Source of the DNA: Oricola indica
GTDB taxonomy: Bacteria; Pseudomonadota; Alphaproteobacteria; Rhizobiales; Rhizobiaceae
Direction of reading: 5' to 3'
Assembly: GCF_019966595.1 (NCBI RefSeq)
Contig: NZ_JAINFJ010000002.1
Location: 145,330 to 209,329, forward strand
Length of the DNA stretch: 64,000 nt
Shown here: piece after piece, positions 37,757 to 46,811 of the stretch
Numbering within the stretch: position 1 is the first letter of the stretch
Layout of the letters: the number at the start of each line of letters is the position of its first letter
Made by a program: the position numbers and the translations under genes
Notes under the pieces: model-generated
Databases searched by the model: none
Told to the model about the DNA's origin: nothing
Seen by the model: only the letters and a program-made list of their open reading frames with translations

Positions 37757-39100
37757 TTACTCAGCCGCCAGAAGCGCATCGAGACGCGACGGCCGCGCAT
37801 CCGGGACACCATCCGGCTTCGGCCCGCCATAGGCCCAGTCAAGCAGTTCGACCGTGTGGAGGATCGGGATACCGGTGCCCGACCCGATCTGCGTGATGCA
37901 GCCGATATTGCCGGTGGCGATGATATCGGGTTTCGTCGCCTCGATATTGCGGACCTTGCGCGCCTTCAACTGATCCGCGATCTCCGGCTGCATGATGTTG
38001 TAGGTCCCCGCCGAGCCGCAGCACAGATGGCCTTCCGCCGGATCCCGAACCGAAAACCCAGCCGCCTTGAGCAGGTTTTTCGGCGCTGCCGTGATCTTCT
38101 GGCCATGCTGCATGGAGCAGGCCGAGTGATAGGCCACCGTCAGGTTCGCCCGCACTGCCGGGTCCGGCAGTTCGATGGACGCCAGATATTCGGTAATGTC
38201 CTTAGCAAGCGCCGAGACCCGCTTCGCCTTTTCGGCGTAGGCAGCGTCTTCCCGCAACATCCAGCCATAGTCCTTGATGGTCGTGCCGCATCCCGATGCC
38301 GTGACGATAACGGCGTCGAGCCCGCCCGCTTCGATCTCCCGCGTCCAGGCATCGACGTTGCGGCGCGCGTCTTCCAAGGCCCGTTCCTCGCGGCCCATAT
38401 GATGAACCAGCGAACCGCAGCAGCCTTCGCCTTTCGGCACGACAACCTCGATGCCGAGCCGGGTCAGCAGCCGGATCGTCGCCTCGTTGATGCCCGGTTT
38501 GAGAACCGGTTGCGCACACCCTGTCAGGATCGCGACACGGCCGCGTTTCTCGGCCGTGGGCGCATGCGTGCCGGGCTCCGCGAAACGCGACGGCTTTTCG
38601 ATCGTCTTCGGCGCCAGATCGAGCATCGCGCCGAATGCCTTCAGCGGCGCGATCGCCTTGAACAGTCCGGCGAACGGACGCCCGAGACGCGCCGCATGGA
38701 GCGAGGCGCGGAAACGGCCCGGATAGGGCAAGACCAGTGCCAGCACATTGCGCGTCAGCCGGTTGAAGAAGGGCCGCTTGTAGGTCTTTTCGATATGCGC
38801 GCGGGCATGGTCGACCAGATGCATGTAATGCACGCCCGACGGGCAGGTCGTCATGCACGACAGGCATGAGAGGCAGCGGTCGATATGGGTCACGACCTTC
38901 TCGTCGGCCGGCCGGTCGTTTTCCAGCATGTCCTTGATCAGGTAGATCCGCCCGCGCGGGCTGTCGAGCTCGTTGCCGAGCGTGACATAGGTCGGACAGG
39001 TCGCCGTGCAGAACCCGCAATGCACGCAGGTGCGCAGGATCTTCTCCGACGCGGCAACACCGGGATCCTTCAATTGTTCTGGCGTAAAGCTCGTTTGCAT
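37757..39100 (-). CDS. glcF: glycolate oxidase iron-sulfur subunit GlcF
   Basis: A 447-residue protein with two 4Fe-4S ferredoxin motifs near the N-terminus (CVHCGFCTATCPTY and CLSCLSCMTTCPSG) and two C-terminal CCG cysteine-rich domains (CCGSLVHHMG and CCGSAGTY). GlcF accepts electrons from the GlcD/GlcE flavoproteins and passes them to the membrane quinone pool. It follows glcD-glcE on the same strand, with one small membrane-protein gene in between. Confidence 0.95.
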   Translation of the reverse strand: MQTSFTPEQLKDPGVAASEKILRTCVHCGFCTATCPTYVTLGNELDSPRGRIYLIKDMLENDRPADEKVVTHIDRCLSCLSCMTTCPSGVHYMHLVDHARAHIEKTYKRPFFNRLTRNVLALVLPYPGRFRASLHAARLGRPFAGLFKAIAPLKAFGAMLDLAPKTIEKPSRFAEPGTHAPTAEKRGRVAILTGCAQPVLKPGINEATIRLLTRLGIEVVVPKGEGCCGSLVHHMGREERALEDARRNVDAWTREIEAGGLDAVIVTASGCGTTIKDYGWMLREDAAYAEKAKRVSALAKDITEYLASIELPDPAVRANLTVAYHSACSMQHGQKITAAPKNLLKAAGFSVRDPAEGHLCCGSAGTYNIMQPEIADQLKARKVRNIEATKPDIIATGNIGCITQIGSGTGIPILHTVELLDWAYGGPKPDGVPDARPSRLDALLAAE

Positions 39101-39123
39101 TGCGACCTGTCTTTAACGGTTCG

Positions 39124-39507
39124 TCAGATCCACCAGGACTGGGGATCGGCGATCGGTTCGTTCTTGTTGAGCGCCATCAGGCCCTTGACGACGCGGATGA
39201 TGACCCACACCGCCACGGCGAACATCAGGATGAAGCCGATGCCGATGATGAAAAGAAGTGCCGAAACCAGCGACGCGAGAAGCGCGATCCAGAAGGTGCG
39301 GATCTGCCACGTGTAGTGGGATTCGACGAAACCGCCTGCCTTGTTGCGATTCAGATAGGCCATGACGATGCCGACGATCGCCGTGATGCCGATCACGAAG
39401 CCGACGAGATAGAGAATGTAGATGACCAGCGCGTTCTGCGGGCCGGGCTCAAGCCATCCATCGGTCTGGCGCGGCGTGATGGGTGGCGGGGTCTGGGGGT
39501 CGGTCAT
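39124..39507 (-). CDS. DUF4870 membrane protein
   Basis: A 127-residue protein with a Pro/Thr-rich N-terminus and three to four hydrophobic helices. It contains DUF4870 features (YILYLVGFVIGITAIVGIVM, then ESHYTWQIRTFWIALL). The function is unknown. It lies 21 bases after glcE and 23 bases before glcF on the same strand, with a good GGAGAG site, so it belongs to the glc transcript. A role in anchoring GlcDEF is conceivable but untested. Confidence 0.82.
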   Translation of the reverse strand: MTDPQTPPPITPRQTDGWLEPGPQNALVIYILYLVGFVIGITAIVGIVMAYLNRNKAGGFVESHYTWQIRTFWIALLASLVSALLFIIGIGFILMFAVAVWVIIRVVKGLMALNKNEPIADPQSWWI

Positions 39508-39528
39508 GATGCTCTCTCCGGTTTTGGT

Positions 39529-40758
39529 TCATGCAGCCTTGCGGCTGCCATGGAACACCATTCTTCCCGGATTGAAAACGCCTGCCGGATCGAGCGCCGT
39601 ACGCACCCGCTCCGAGAGCGCGGCAACCGGTGCGGCTTGCGGCTGGAATACCGGCACCGAGCGCCGGACTGCTTCCGGGGCCCGAACCAGCGTCGCATGA
39701 CCGCCGCCGCATTTGGCCACCGCGGCGCGCACCCGGTCGGCGCTGGCGTCGCTTTCATCGGCCAATTGCAGCCAGACCAGCCCGCCCTGCCAGTCGAAGA
39801 AGGCCTCACCGTCGACATCCCGCAGGACGATCGCCGCGACGTCGTGGCCCGCCATCGGCGCGACCGAAATTCTCCAGAGCGGCGACACCGATCCGGCAAA
39901 TGGCGCGACATCGCGAATTTGCGCCCAGAGCGGCCGGGATTGGGCCTCCGGCAATTCATCGGCGTCCGCGCCTCCCGGCAGAGCCGCCCGCAACCTGTCC
40001 AGCCGCGCCGCGACGGAATCGGCGAAGCCCTCCAGCCTCAGCAGCGTCGCCGAGCCCGCACCGACGCCCAGTCGCTTCGCGACGGTCTCGGGCGCATGTG
40101 CCGCGCCGGACACTTCGGCGCTCGTCTGGAGGGCGGCGGCCATCATGTTCGCGCCGTCGCTGTCGGTTGCGCCATGGATGACCAGCGTCGCCTCGGTCTC
40201 CGTGCGTGGCAGCACCTTGAAGGACACTTCCGTCAGCAGCCCCAGCGTGCCCCAGCTTCCGGCCATCAGCTTGACGAGATCGAGACCGGTGACATTCTTC
40301 ATCACCCGGCCGCCATTCCTGATCACCTCGCCCGAGCCGTTGACAAAACGCACGCCAAGCAGCCCGTCGCGCGCCGCACCGGCGGAAATCCGCCGCGGAC
40401 CCGAGATGTTGGCGGCGGCGACCGCGCCGATGGTCGGCACGCCGTTCGCGCCGGTCAGCCCGCGCCAGTCGCCCGGTTCGAACGCCATCATCTGGCCCGC
40501 TTCGGCCAGCGCCGCCTCGATTTCGGCGACCGGCGTCCCGGCTTTCGCCGTCAGCACCAGTTCGGCGGGATTGTATTCCGTGATTCCGGAGAGCTTCGCC
40601 ATCGATAGCGTCCGGTCGGCCTCGAAGGGCTGGCCGATGCCGCGTTTCGTGGCGCCGCCGGCGATTTCCAGCGTTCCGGCTTTCGCCGCCGTCTCCCGGA
40701 TGATCTCGGCGGCTTCTTCCTCCGAAGCCGGTGTCAGCACCTCATTGGTCATGGTCAT
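39529..40758 (-). CDS. glcE: glycolate oxidase FAD-binding subunit GlcE
   Basis: A 409-residue FAD_binding_4 (PCMH-type) flavoprotein. ELVLTAKAGTPVAEIEAALA, GVPTIGAVAAANISGPRR and NVTGLDLVKLMAGSWGTLG correspond to the FAD domain. It forms glycolate oxidase with GlcD and GlcF. The first of two nearby ATGs is chosen because it overlaps the glcD stop (ATGA), suggesting translational coupling; the other is two codons on. Confidence 0.94.
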   Translation of the reverse strand: MTMTNEVLTPASEEEAAEIIRETAAKAGTLEIAGGATKRGIGQPFEADRTLSMAKLSGITEYNPAELVLTAKAGTPVAEIEAALAEAGQMMAFEPGDWRGLTGANGVPTIGAVAAANISGPRRISAGAARDGLLGVRFVNGSGEVIRNGGRVMKNVTGLDLVKLMAGSWGTLGLLTEVSFKVLPRTETEATLVIHGATDSDGANMMAAALQTSAEVSGAAHAPETVAKRLGVGAGSATLLRLEGFADSVAARLDRLRAALPGGADADELPEAQSRPLWAQIRDVAPFAGSVSPLWRISVAPMAGHDVAAIVLRDVDGEAFFDWQGGLVWLQLADESDASADRVRAAVAKCGGGHATLVRAPEAVRRSVPVFQPQAAPVAALSERVRTALDPAGVFNPGRMVFHGSRKAA

Positions 40759-42197
40759 ACCGCCTTGCGCATCGCGAGATCGAGCGGGAAGACCTTCGAC
40801 GGATTGAGCATCCAGCCCGGATCGAAGGCGGCGCGCACGCGCATCTGCTGGTTGAGGTCGGTTTCGGAGAACTGGTGCAGCATCAGGTCCCGCTTCTCGA
40901 TGCCGACGCCGTGTTCCCCCGTCAGGCATCCGCCCGCGTCGACGCAGAGCTTGAGGATTTCCATCCCCGCGGCCTCCGCCTTTTCCGCCTCGGCCGGATC
41001 GTTGACGTTATAAAGGATCAGCGGGTGCATGTTGCCGTCGCCGGCATGGAACACATTGGCGACTCGCAGGCCGAATTTCTCGATGATATTCGTCGTCTCC
41101 CGAAGCACGTGGGAAAGCTGGCCGAGCGGCACCGTGCCGTCCATGCAGATATAATCGGCGATGCGGCCCGTCGCGCCGAAGGCGGATTTGCGGCCCTTCC
41201 AGATCTGGGCGGCCTCGAGCGCGGACTGGCTCTCCTTGACGCGCTTCACATTGTGCCGGCGCGCGATCTCGATGATCCGGGCAAGCATCGCGTCCATCTC
41301 GTCATCGGACCCTTCGACCTCGACGATCAGCAGCGCCTCGACATCCATCGGATAACCCGCATGGGCGAAGGCCTCACAGATGTCGATCGCCTCCTTGTCC
41401 ATGAATTCGATGGCCACCGGAATGATCCCGGCCGCGATGATATCGGCGACGCATGCGCCGGCCACCTCGGAGGAATCGAAGCCGAACAGAACCGGTCGCG
41501 CGCCCTCCGGCTTGGCGATCAGGCGCACCACCGCCTCGGTGATGATACCGAGTTGCCCTTCCGAGCCGCAGACCAGGCCGAGCAGGTCGTAGCCTTCCGC
41601 GTCGAGCGCCTTGCCGCCAAGTTCGATGATTGTGCCGTCATGCAGCACCATCTTCACGCCGAGCAGATTGTTCGTGGTCACCCCGTATTTCAGGCAATGC
41701 GCGCCGCCGGAATTCATGCCGATATTGCCGGCGATCGTGCAGGCCAGCTGCGAGGACGGGTCCGGCGCGTAGAAGAAGCCGTCCGCGGACACCTCGTCGG
41801 AAATGCGCAGATTGGTGACGCCGGCCTGAACGCGTGCCGTGCGGTTCTCGAAATCGACTTCCAGGATGCGCGCCATCTTGGACACACCGACCACCACCGC
41901 ATCCTCCTGCGGGATGGCGCCACCGGAGAGCGATGTACCGGCTCCGCGCGGAATGACGGGAACGCCGCGTTCCGAGCAATATTTCATGACCGCGGCCACC
42001 TGCTCCGTCGTCTCCGGCAAGACCACGGCGAGCGGCACGCGCCTGTAGGCGGTAAAGGCGTCGGTTTCGAAGGGCACGAGCTCGCGCTCCTCTGTGACGA
42101 GGCAGTCGGCCGGGACCAGGTTGGCAAGGCCGGCACGAATCTCATCGCGCCGGGCGACGACGTCGGCGCGCGGTTCGAGAAAGCGGATCTGGTTCAT
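40755..42197 (-). CDS. glcD: glycolate oxidase subunit GlcD (FAD-linked)
   Basis: A 480-residue FAD-linked oxidase of the D-lactate/glycolate dehydrogenase family. The FAD-binding domain covers about residues 50-225 (PRGAGTSLSGGAIP, then IAGNIGMNSGGAHCLKYG). The C-terminal FAD-oxidase domain has HAGDGNMHPLI and GEHGVGIEKRDLM. It oxidises glycolate (and often D-lactate) to the 2-oxoacid. The ATG at 42195-42197 has GGGAGGA upstream. A perfect dyad (42225-42251) lies in its leader, between dctM and glcD. Confidence 0.95.
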   Translation of the reverse strand: MNQIRFLEPRADVVARRDEIRAGLANLVPADCLVTEERELVPFETDAFTAYRRVPLAVVLPETTEQVAAVMKYCSERGVPVIPRGAGTSLSGGAIPQEDAVVVGVSKMARILEVDFENRTARVQAGVTNLRISDEVSADGFFYAPDPSSQLACTIAGNIGMNSGGAHCLKYGVTTNNLLGVKMVLHDGTIIELGGKALDAEGYDLLGLVCGSEGQLGIITEAVVRLIAKPEGARPVLFGFDSSEVAGACVADIIAAGIIPVAIEFMDKEAIDICEAFAHAGYPMDVEALLIVEVEGSDDEMDAMLARIIEIARRHNVKRVKESQSALEAAQIWKGRKSAFGATGRIADYICMDGTVPLGQLSHVLRETTNIIEKFGLRVANVFHAGDGNMHPLILYNVNDPAEAEKAEAAGMEILKLCVDAGGCLTGEHGVGIEKRDLMLHQFSETDLNQQMRVRAAFDPGWMLNPSKVFPLDLAMRKAV

Positions 42198-42224
42198 GCA
42201 GTCCTCCCGACAGTCACTCGGTGC

Positions 42225-42251
42225 CAAGTGGTAAAAATAACTTACCACTTG
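42225..42251. promoter_or_regulatory. operator-like dyad upstream of glcD
   Basis: CAAGTGGTAA, 7 bases, TTACCACTTG: perfect 10-base arms, AT-rich centre, no T-run. It lies 28 bases before the glcD ATG. The TGGT...ACCA core resembles operators of GntR/FadR-type regulators. A FadR-type gene is at 48764. Confidence 0.7.
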
Positions 42252-42344
42252 ACTTTCCGACGCGCAACACGACCGCCGGATGCGAAACCGCCCCTCCGGC
42301 GAGAAGCAGTTTCGCCGTCCCGGAAAAGATGCCGGCGCGGTGCG

Positions 42345-43820
42345 CTAGCCGAAGACCTGCCGCGGCAGCCAGAGCGCCAGTTCCGGGAACAGCACGACGA
42401 GCGCGAGCGCCAGGAGCTGGATCAGCACGAAGGGAATGATCCCGAGATAGATCTTCTGGATCTTGATCTCCGGCGGGGCCACCGCCTTCATGTAGAACAG
42501 CGCGAACCCGAAAGGCGGCGTCAGGAACGAGGTCTGCAGGTTCACGGCCAGCAGGATCGCGAACCAGTAGGTGACCTCGCTGCGCATGACGTGATCGCCG
42601 AAATCGAGCCCCGCGACGACCGGCGCGAAGACCGGCAGCACGATCAGCGTGATCTCGATCCAGTCGAGGAAGAAGCCGAGCACGAAGACGATCGCCATCA
42701 GCATGAACAGCAGGCCCCAGGGGCCGAGACCGAGATGCTCGATGAAATTGTCCACCTGGGCCTCGCCGCCCAGAGCGCGGAACATGTAGGAGAACAGCGT
42801 CGCGCCGACGAAGATGCCGAACAGCATGGCGTTTGTCAGGCCGGTGCGAACGACGACATCCTTCAGCACGCCCCAGAAATGCGCGAGATCGGCGCCGGAC
42901 CCCTGCCCCGTCGCGTGGTCGTCGAGATCGGCCTTCGCCTCACCCTCGAAATGGAATTCCGGGATCTTGAGCGCCGGAAGCAGCACGAGATTGATGAAAG
43001 CGAGGATGACAGACCCGATGGCGCCGACACCGGCGGCCTCGGTCGGCGTGGCGAAACCGCCGAGAATGGACCCGAGCACGCAAAAGATCAGGAAGACAGG
43101 CGGCAGGAAGGAGCGCGCGAGCATGAGCACATAGGCACCCGCCGATCGCGGCCCCAGTTCGGGCGGCAGTTTCGGCGCGAGCTGCGGCTTCAGCATCGAC
43201 ACCACGACGATGTAGATCACATACATGAAGGACAGCATGAAGCCCGGGATCACGGCCGCGACGAAGAGATTGCCGACGGACCGCGACAACAGGTCGGCCA
43301 TGATCACGAGCATGATCGACGGCGGGATGAGAATGCCGAGCGTGCCCGACGCGGCAATCGTGCCCGTCGACAGCGTCTGCGCGTAACCGCGCTGGATCAT
43401 GACCGGCAGGGCCAGCAGGCTCATCATCACGACCGATGCGCCGATGATACCCGTCGTCGCCGCGAGGATTGTGCCCATCAGGGTCACGGCCAGCGCGAGG
43501 CCACCGGGAACGCGGCGCAGCAGCACCTGCAGGCAGTTCAGCAGGTCGCGCGCGACGCCCGATTTCTCGAGCATCGTTCCCATGAAGATGAACATGGGAA
43601 TGGCGGTCAGGATCAGGTTCTCGGCGATCGCGCCGAAAATGCGCGACGGCAAGGCTCCGAACTGCGCGAGATCGAACAGCCAGGGGTCGATCCAGTAGGC
43701 GATGAAGCCGAAGCCGAGACCGATGCCGCCGAGAACGAAAGCGACGGGGAAGCCGGAAAACAGGAAGATCGCCAGCGAGGCGAACATCAGTGCCGGCAGG
43801 TAGGGACCGAGCCACTCCAT
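42345..43820 (-). CDS. dctM: TRAP transporter large permease (DctM-like)
   Basis: A 491-residue membrane protein with about 12 hydrophobic helices of the DctM family (GFPVAFVLGGIGLGFGF, IPMFIFMGTMLEKSGVA, and PTEAAGVGAIGS near the conserved region). It is the main transport subunit of a tripartite, ion-driven importer. It overlaps dctQ by one base (TGATG). It contains a charged insertion near residues 285-320. The binding protein suggests 2-oxo- or 2-hydroxymonocarboxylates as substrate. Confidence 0.93.
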   Translation of the reverse strand: MEWLGPYLPALMFASLAIFLFSGFPVAFVLGGIGLGFGFIAYWIDPWLFDLAQFGALPSRIFGAIAENLILTAIPMFIFMGTMLEKSGVARDLLNCLQVLLRRVPGGLALAVTLMGTILAATTGIIGASVVMMSLLALPVMIQRGYAQTLSTGTIAASGTLGILIPPSIMLVIMADLLSRSVGNLFVAAVIPGFMLSFMYVIYIVVVSMLKPQLAPKLPPELGPRSAGAYVLMLARSFLPPVFLIFCVLGSILGGFATPTEAAGVGAIGSVILAFINLVLLPALKIPEFHFEGEAKADLDDHATGQGSGADLAHFWGVLKDVVVRTGLTNAMLFGIFVGATLFSYMFRALGGEAQVDNFIEHLGLGPWGLLFMLMAIVFVLGFFLDWIEITLIVLPVFAPVVAGLDFGDHVMRSEVTYWFAILLAVNLQTSFLTPPFGFALFYMKAVAPPEIKIQKIYLGIIPFVLIQLLALALVVLFPELALWLPRQVFG

Positions 43821-44383
43821 CAGCCCTCACTCCCCAGCGTTTCGGCGATCATCTCCTTGGGCAAAACGCCCCGGAAACCGGCAAGCGCCTTGATGAATTG
43901 CGATATGGCGGCGAACCCCATCAGGATGAACATCAGGACGAGCGCCGACTTGACGATCCAGATATTCGACAGGCCGATCGTCGACTTGGACATCTCGTGT
44001 TCGAGGAAGGAGGACAGCGCGTATTTGTAGGTGTACCAGGCGCCGAGCAGCGAATAGGTGAACAGGAAGATGGCGATACCGACCATCTCGACGAGATACT
44101 TCACCTTGATCGGAAAGCTGTCGCGCACGAGGTCGATACGGACATGGGCCTGCCGCGTGTAGGCATAGCCGATCATCAGCGCGAAAAGGAAGGTATGCAG
44201 CCAGTATTCGGATTCCTGCAGCTGCGTCGAGTTCCAGCCGAAGGGTTTCGGCACACCGAAATAGCGCGTGACCACGTCGATGCAGACGGCGAAGATCAAA
44301 AGGAAGCCGGCCCAGGCGCCGATCTTGCCGAAAAAGGCAAGCATCTTGTCTATGGCCGCGCTGACGCCCAGTAGCGATTGCAT
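43820..44383 (-). CDS. dctQ: TRAP transporter small permease (DctQ-like)
   Basis: A 187-residue protein with four hydrophobic helices and the DctQ-type centre (RQAHVRIDLVRDSFP). It is longer than classical DctQ, as in TakQ/mannitol-chloroaromatic type systems. It bridges the binding protein and the large permease in the inner membrane. It lies 148 bases after dctP and overlaps dctM by one base. Confidence 0.9.
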   Translation of the reverse strand: MQSLLGVSAAIDKMLAFFGKIGAWAGFLLIFAVCIDVVTRYFGVPKPFGWNSTQLQESEYWLHTFLFALMIGYAYTRQAHVRIDLVRDSFPIKVKYLVEMVGIAIFLFTYSLLGAWYTYKYALSSFLEHEMSKSTIGLSNIWIVKSALVLMFILMGFAAISQFIKALAGFRGVLPKEMIAETLGSEG

Positions 44384-44531
44384 GAATTGTTTCCTCCCGA
44401 TGCCGCGACATCCCGGAACGCGTGTTCCGGCCTCCCCGTCGCGGACCTGATCGCCGACGGCCGTTCGTGGCCGCCGGCTGGCGGGAACCGGCGCCGGAAA
44501 GGCGCCGATCCCTGTCGTCAGGCGATGCTGC

Positions 44532-45563
44532 CTATTTCAGGTAGCCGAGTTCGGCCCAGACCGCATATTCGGCACGGAAGGCCTGGAGCGATTCCCAGGT
44601 TTCCTTGAAGGTGGGATCGGCCGCGGCCTGTTCCGCGGCGACCTCGTTCCAGGTCACCTCGAGCGTGTCGAGGATTTCCTGCGGCCAGCGGTGGATCTGC
44701 ACGCCCTTTTCCTTGAGCTCGGCAAGCGCCTTGCCCTGGATGGCCTCACCCTCGGCGAGACCGAGCGCGATGTTGGCGCGGCAGGTGGTCGTGATCAGCT
44801 TCTGCTGCGACGCGCTCATGGCGTTCCACTTGTCCATGTTGATCATCAGTTCGAACATGGTCGACTGCTGGTGCCAGCCCGGGAAGTAGTAATGCTTGGC
44901 AACCTGGTAGAAGCCGAGATTGAGGTCGATGGCCGGCATAGAGAACTCGGTCGCGTCGATCGTGCCGCGCTCGAGCGCAGGGTAGATGTCGGCGCCAGCG
45001 AGAAGCTGCGTATCGACGCCGAGCTTCTGCATGACCTTCGCGCCGAGGCCGAAGAAGCGCATCTTCTTGCCCTGCAACTGGTCGAGAGAGGTGATCTCCT
45101 CACGGAACCAGCCCGACGCCTCCGGCGCGATGACCGCGCAGATGATCGAGTGGATATTATGCTTGGCATAGACTTCCTGCATCCTGGCTTCGCCGCCATC
45201 ATAGAGCAGCCATGCCAGGAACTCGCCAGCCGACGGTCCGAACGGTACGGCCGCGAACAGGGCCAGCGACGGTTCCTTGCCCTGCCAGTAACCGGGCGTG
45301 GACCACGCCGCATCGACGGAACCGTTCTTGACGGCATCGAACACTTCGAGCGCGGGCACCAGCGCGCCCGGTTCGAAGAATTTCAACTGCACATCGCCGC
45401 CGGAAGCCTCGGTGACATTCTCCTCCAGAAGCTTGCCGAGAGTTCCGAGCTGGGTCAGGCTCGACGGATAGGTCGACGCCATCTTGAGGCGTACCGGTTC
45501 AGCCGTTGCCAAACCGGCAGTGAGAAGGCAGGCGGCGCCTGCCAGCAGCAGTTTCTTGAACAT
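44532..45563 (-). CDS. dctP: TRAP transporter substrate-binding protein (DctP/TakP-like)
   Basis: A 343-residue periplasmic protein with a signal peptide (MFKKLLLAGAACLLTAGLATA). Its TakP-like features include GYWQGKEPSLALFAAVPFG and AKVMQKLGVDTQLLAGADIY, and it has a binding-site Glu region (DATEFSMPAIDLNLGFY). TakP and lactate-binding relatives take 2-oxo- or 2-hydroxymonocarboxylates. With glcDEF downstream, lactate or glycolate is the likely ligand. The ATG at 45561-45563 has GGGAGGAG upstream. It is divergent from a LysR gene. Confidence 0.92.
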   Translation of the reverse strand: MFKKLLLAGAACLLTAGLATAEPVRLKMASTYPSSLTQLGTLGKLLEENVTEASGGDVQLKFFEPGALVPALEVFDAVKNGSVDAAWSTPGYWQGKEPSLALFAAVPFGPSAGEFLAWLLYDGGEARMQEVYAKHNIHSIICAVIAPEASGWFREEITSLDQLQGKKMRFFGLGAKVMQKLGVDTQLLAGADIYPALERGTIDATEFSMPAIDLNLGFYQVAKHYYFPGWHQQSTMFELMINMDKWNAMSASQQKLITTTCRANIALGLAEGEAIQGKALAELKEKGVQIHRWPQEILDTLEVTWNEVAAEQAAADPTFKETWESLQAFRAEYAVWAELGYLK

Positions 45564-45750
45564 GTTGTCTCCTCCCATGTGCGAGCTTGAACGCTCGAAG
45601 ACCAGGTTACGCTACAGAACAAGCGCCAGAAAGCAACAATTCGGTAACGAAAATCCACGTCGTACGACTTTCGTCGGCGTAATTCGTCACCTAGATAGAG
45701 CCACTTGCTGATCCAGTTCGCGACCCGGATCGTAAGATCCCCTCACAAAA

Positions 45751-45768
45751 TGGAAAAAATACCTTCCA
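45751..45768. promoter_or_regulatory. possible regulator-binding dyad between dctP and lysR
   Basis: TGGAA, 8 bases, TTCCA in the 284-base divergent interval. Its centre (AAAATACC) resembles that of the dyad at 42225-42251. The similarity is modest. The rest of the interval shows no gene. Confidence 0.3.
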
Positions 45769-45847
45769 ATTTACCTCAAAATGCAGCTAAATGCGCATCT
45801 GCCGTTAGGTAATGTAGCGGGATAGTCAGACGGAAAACGATAACAAA

Positions 45848-46798
45848 ATGAGCAATTTCGGCGATCTTGAAATCTTTGCCCGGGTTGTGTCGGCGGGCAG
45901 CATGTCGGCGGCCGGGCGCGAACTCGGCCTGTCACCCGCCGTCGTCTCGAAACGGCTACGCCGGCTGGAAGACAGGCTCGGGACGCGGCTGCTTCAGCGT
46001 ACGACCCGGCAGATCGCGCTGACGGAGGCCGGTCAGGGCTATTACGAGCGCGTCGTGGCGATCCTCGCCGGCGTCGAGGAAGCCGAGGCATTTGTCGCGC
46101 GGCGATCGGCCACCGCGCGCGGGACGCTGAAGGTTTCCGCGCCGACTTCCTTCGGCCGGATGCATATCGCGCCCCATCTCGGCGCATTCATGGAAGCCAA
46201 CAGCGACCTCTCGATCAATCTCGTCCTGTCGGATTCGTTCGTCGATATCGTCGGCGAAGGGTATGACGTGGCGATCCGCATCGCCGAACTGGCCGATTCC
46301 AGCCTCGTCGCACGCAAGATCGCGCCGGTGCGGCGCGTGCTGTGCGCGTCGCCGAAATATCTGGAACGCCGCGGCACGCCGCAAACGCTGAGCGATCTCG
46401 AAGATCACAACTGCCTGACCCATCTCGCCGGCGAGGCATGGCGGCTGGAAGGGCCAGAGGGTCCGGTCTCCATCCGCCCGAATGGCGCGCTCAGCACCAA
46501 TTCGTCGGAGGTCGTGCGCGAGGCCGTTCTGGCCGGCATCGGCATCGGGTTGCGCTCGACATGGGATGTCGGCCCGGAACTCGCCAGCGGCGAACTCGTG
46601 CAAATCTGTACGGATTACGAGGGATCGCGGAGCATCGCCGTCCATGCGATCTATCCGACCCGGCAGTTCCTGCCGGTCAAGGTGCGCCTGTTCATCGACT
46701 ATCTGGCCGATCTCTATGGCGGCGTGCCCTATTGGGACGCCGGACTGGAACACGCCGCCGGCGAAACGGAACCGGCGCGTCTTTCGGTCGCCCGGTAA
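45848..46798 (+). CDS. LysR-family transcriptional regulator
   Basis: A 316-residue LTTR. The N-terminal winged HTH covers residues 4-62 (FARVVSAGSMSAAGRELGLS, then RLLQRTTRQIALTEAG). The effector domain has STNSSEVVREAVLAGIGIGL. It is of the CrgA/DmlR-like kind, whose members often regulate divergently transcribed metabolic genes. The divergent neighbour is dctP, so control of the TRAP-glc operon is likely but not proven. Confidence 0.92.
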   Translation: MSNFGDLEIFARVVSAGSMSAAGRELGLSPAVVSKRLRRLEDRLGTRLLQRTTRQIALTEAGQGYYERVVAILAGVEEAEAFVARRSATARGTLKVSAPTSFGRMHIAPHLGAFMEANSDLSINLVLSDSFVDIVGEGYDVAIRIAELADSSLVARKIAPVRRVLCASPKYLERRGTPQTLSDLEDHNCLTHLAGEAWRLEGPEGPVSIRPNGALSTNSSEVVREAVLAGIGIGLRSTWDVGPELASGELVQICTDYEGSRSIAVHAIYPTRQFLPVKVRLFIDYLADLYGGVPYWDAGLEHAAGETEPARLSVAR

Positions 46799-46811
46799 TT
46801 CGCAGGCAGCG

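Noticed and set aside
40731..44030. 1099-codon plus-strand frame opposite glcD, dctM and dctQ
   Set aside because: It spans three well-supported minus-strand genes and has shadow composition with no domain.
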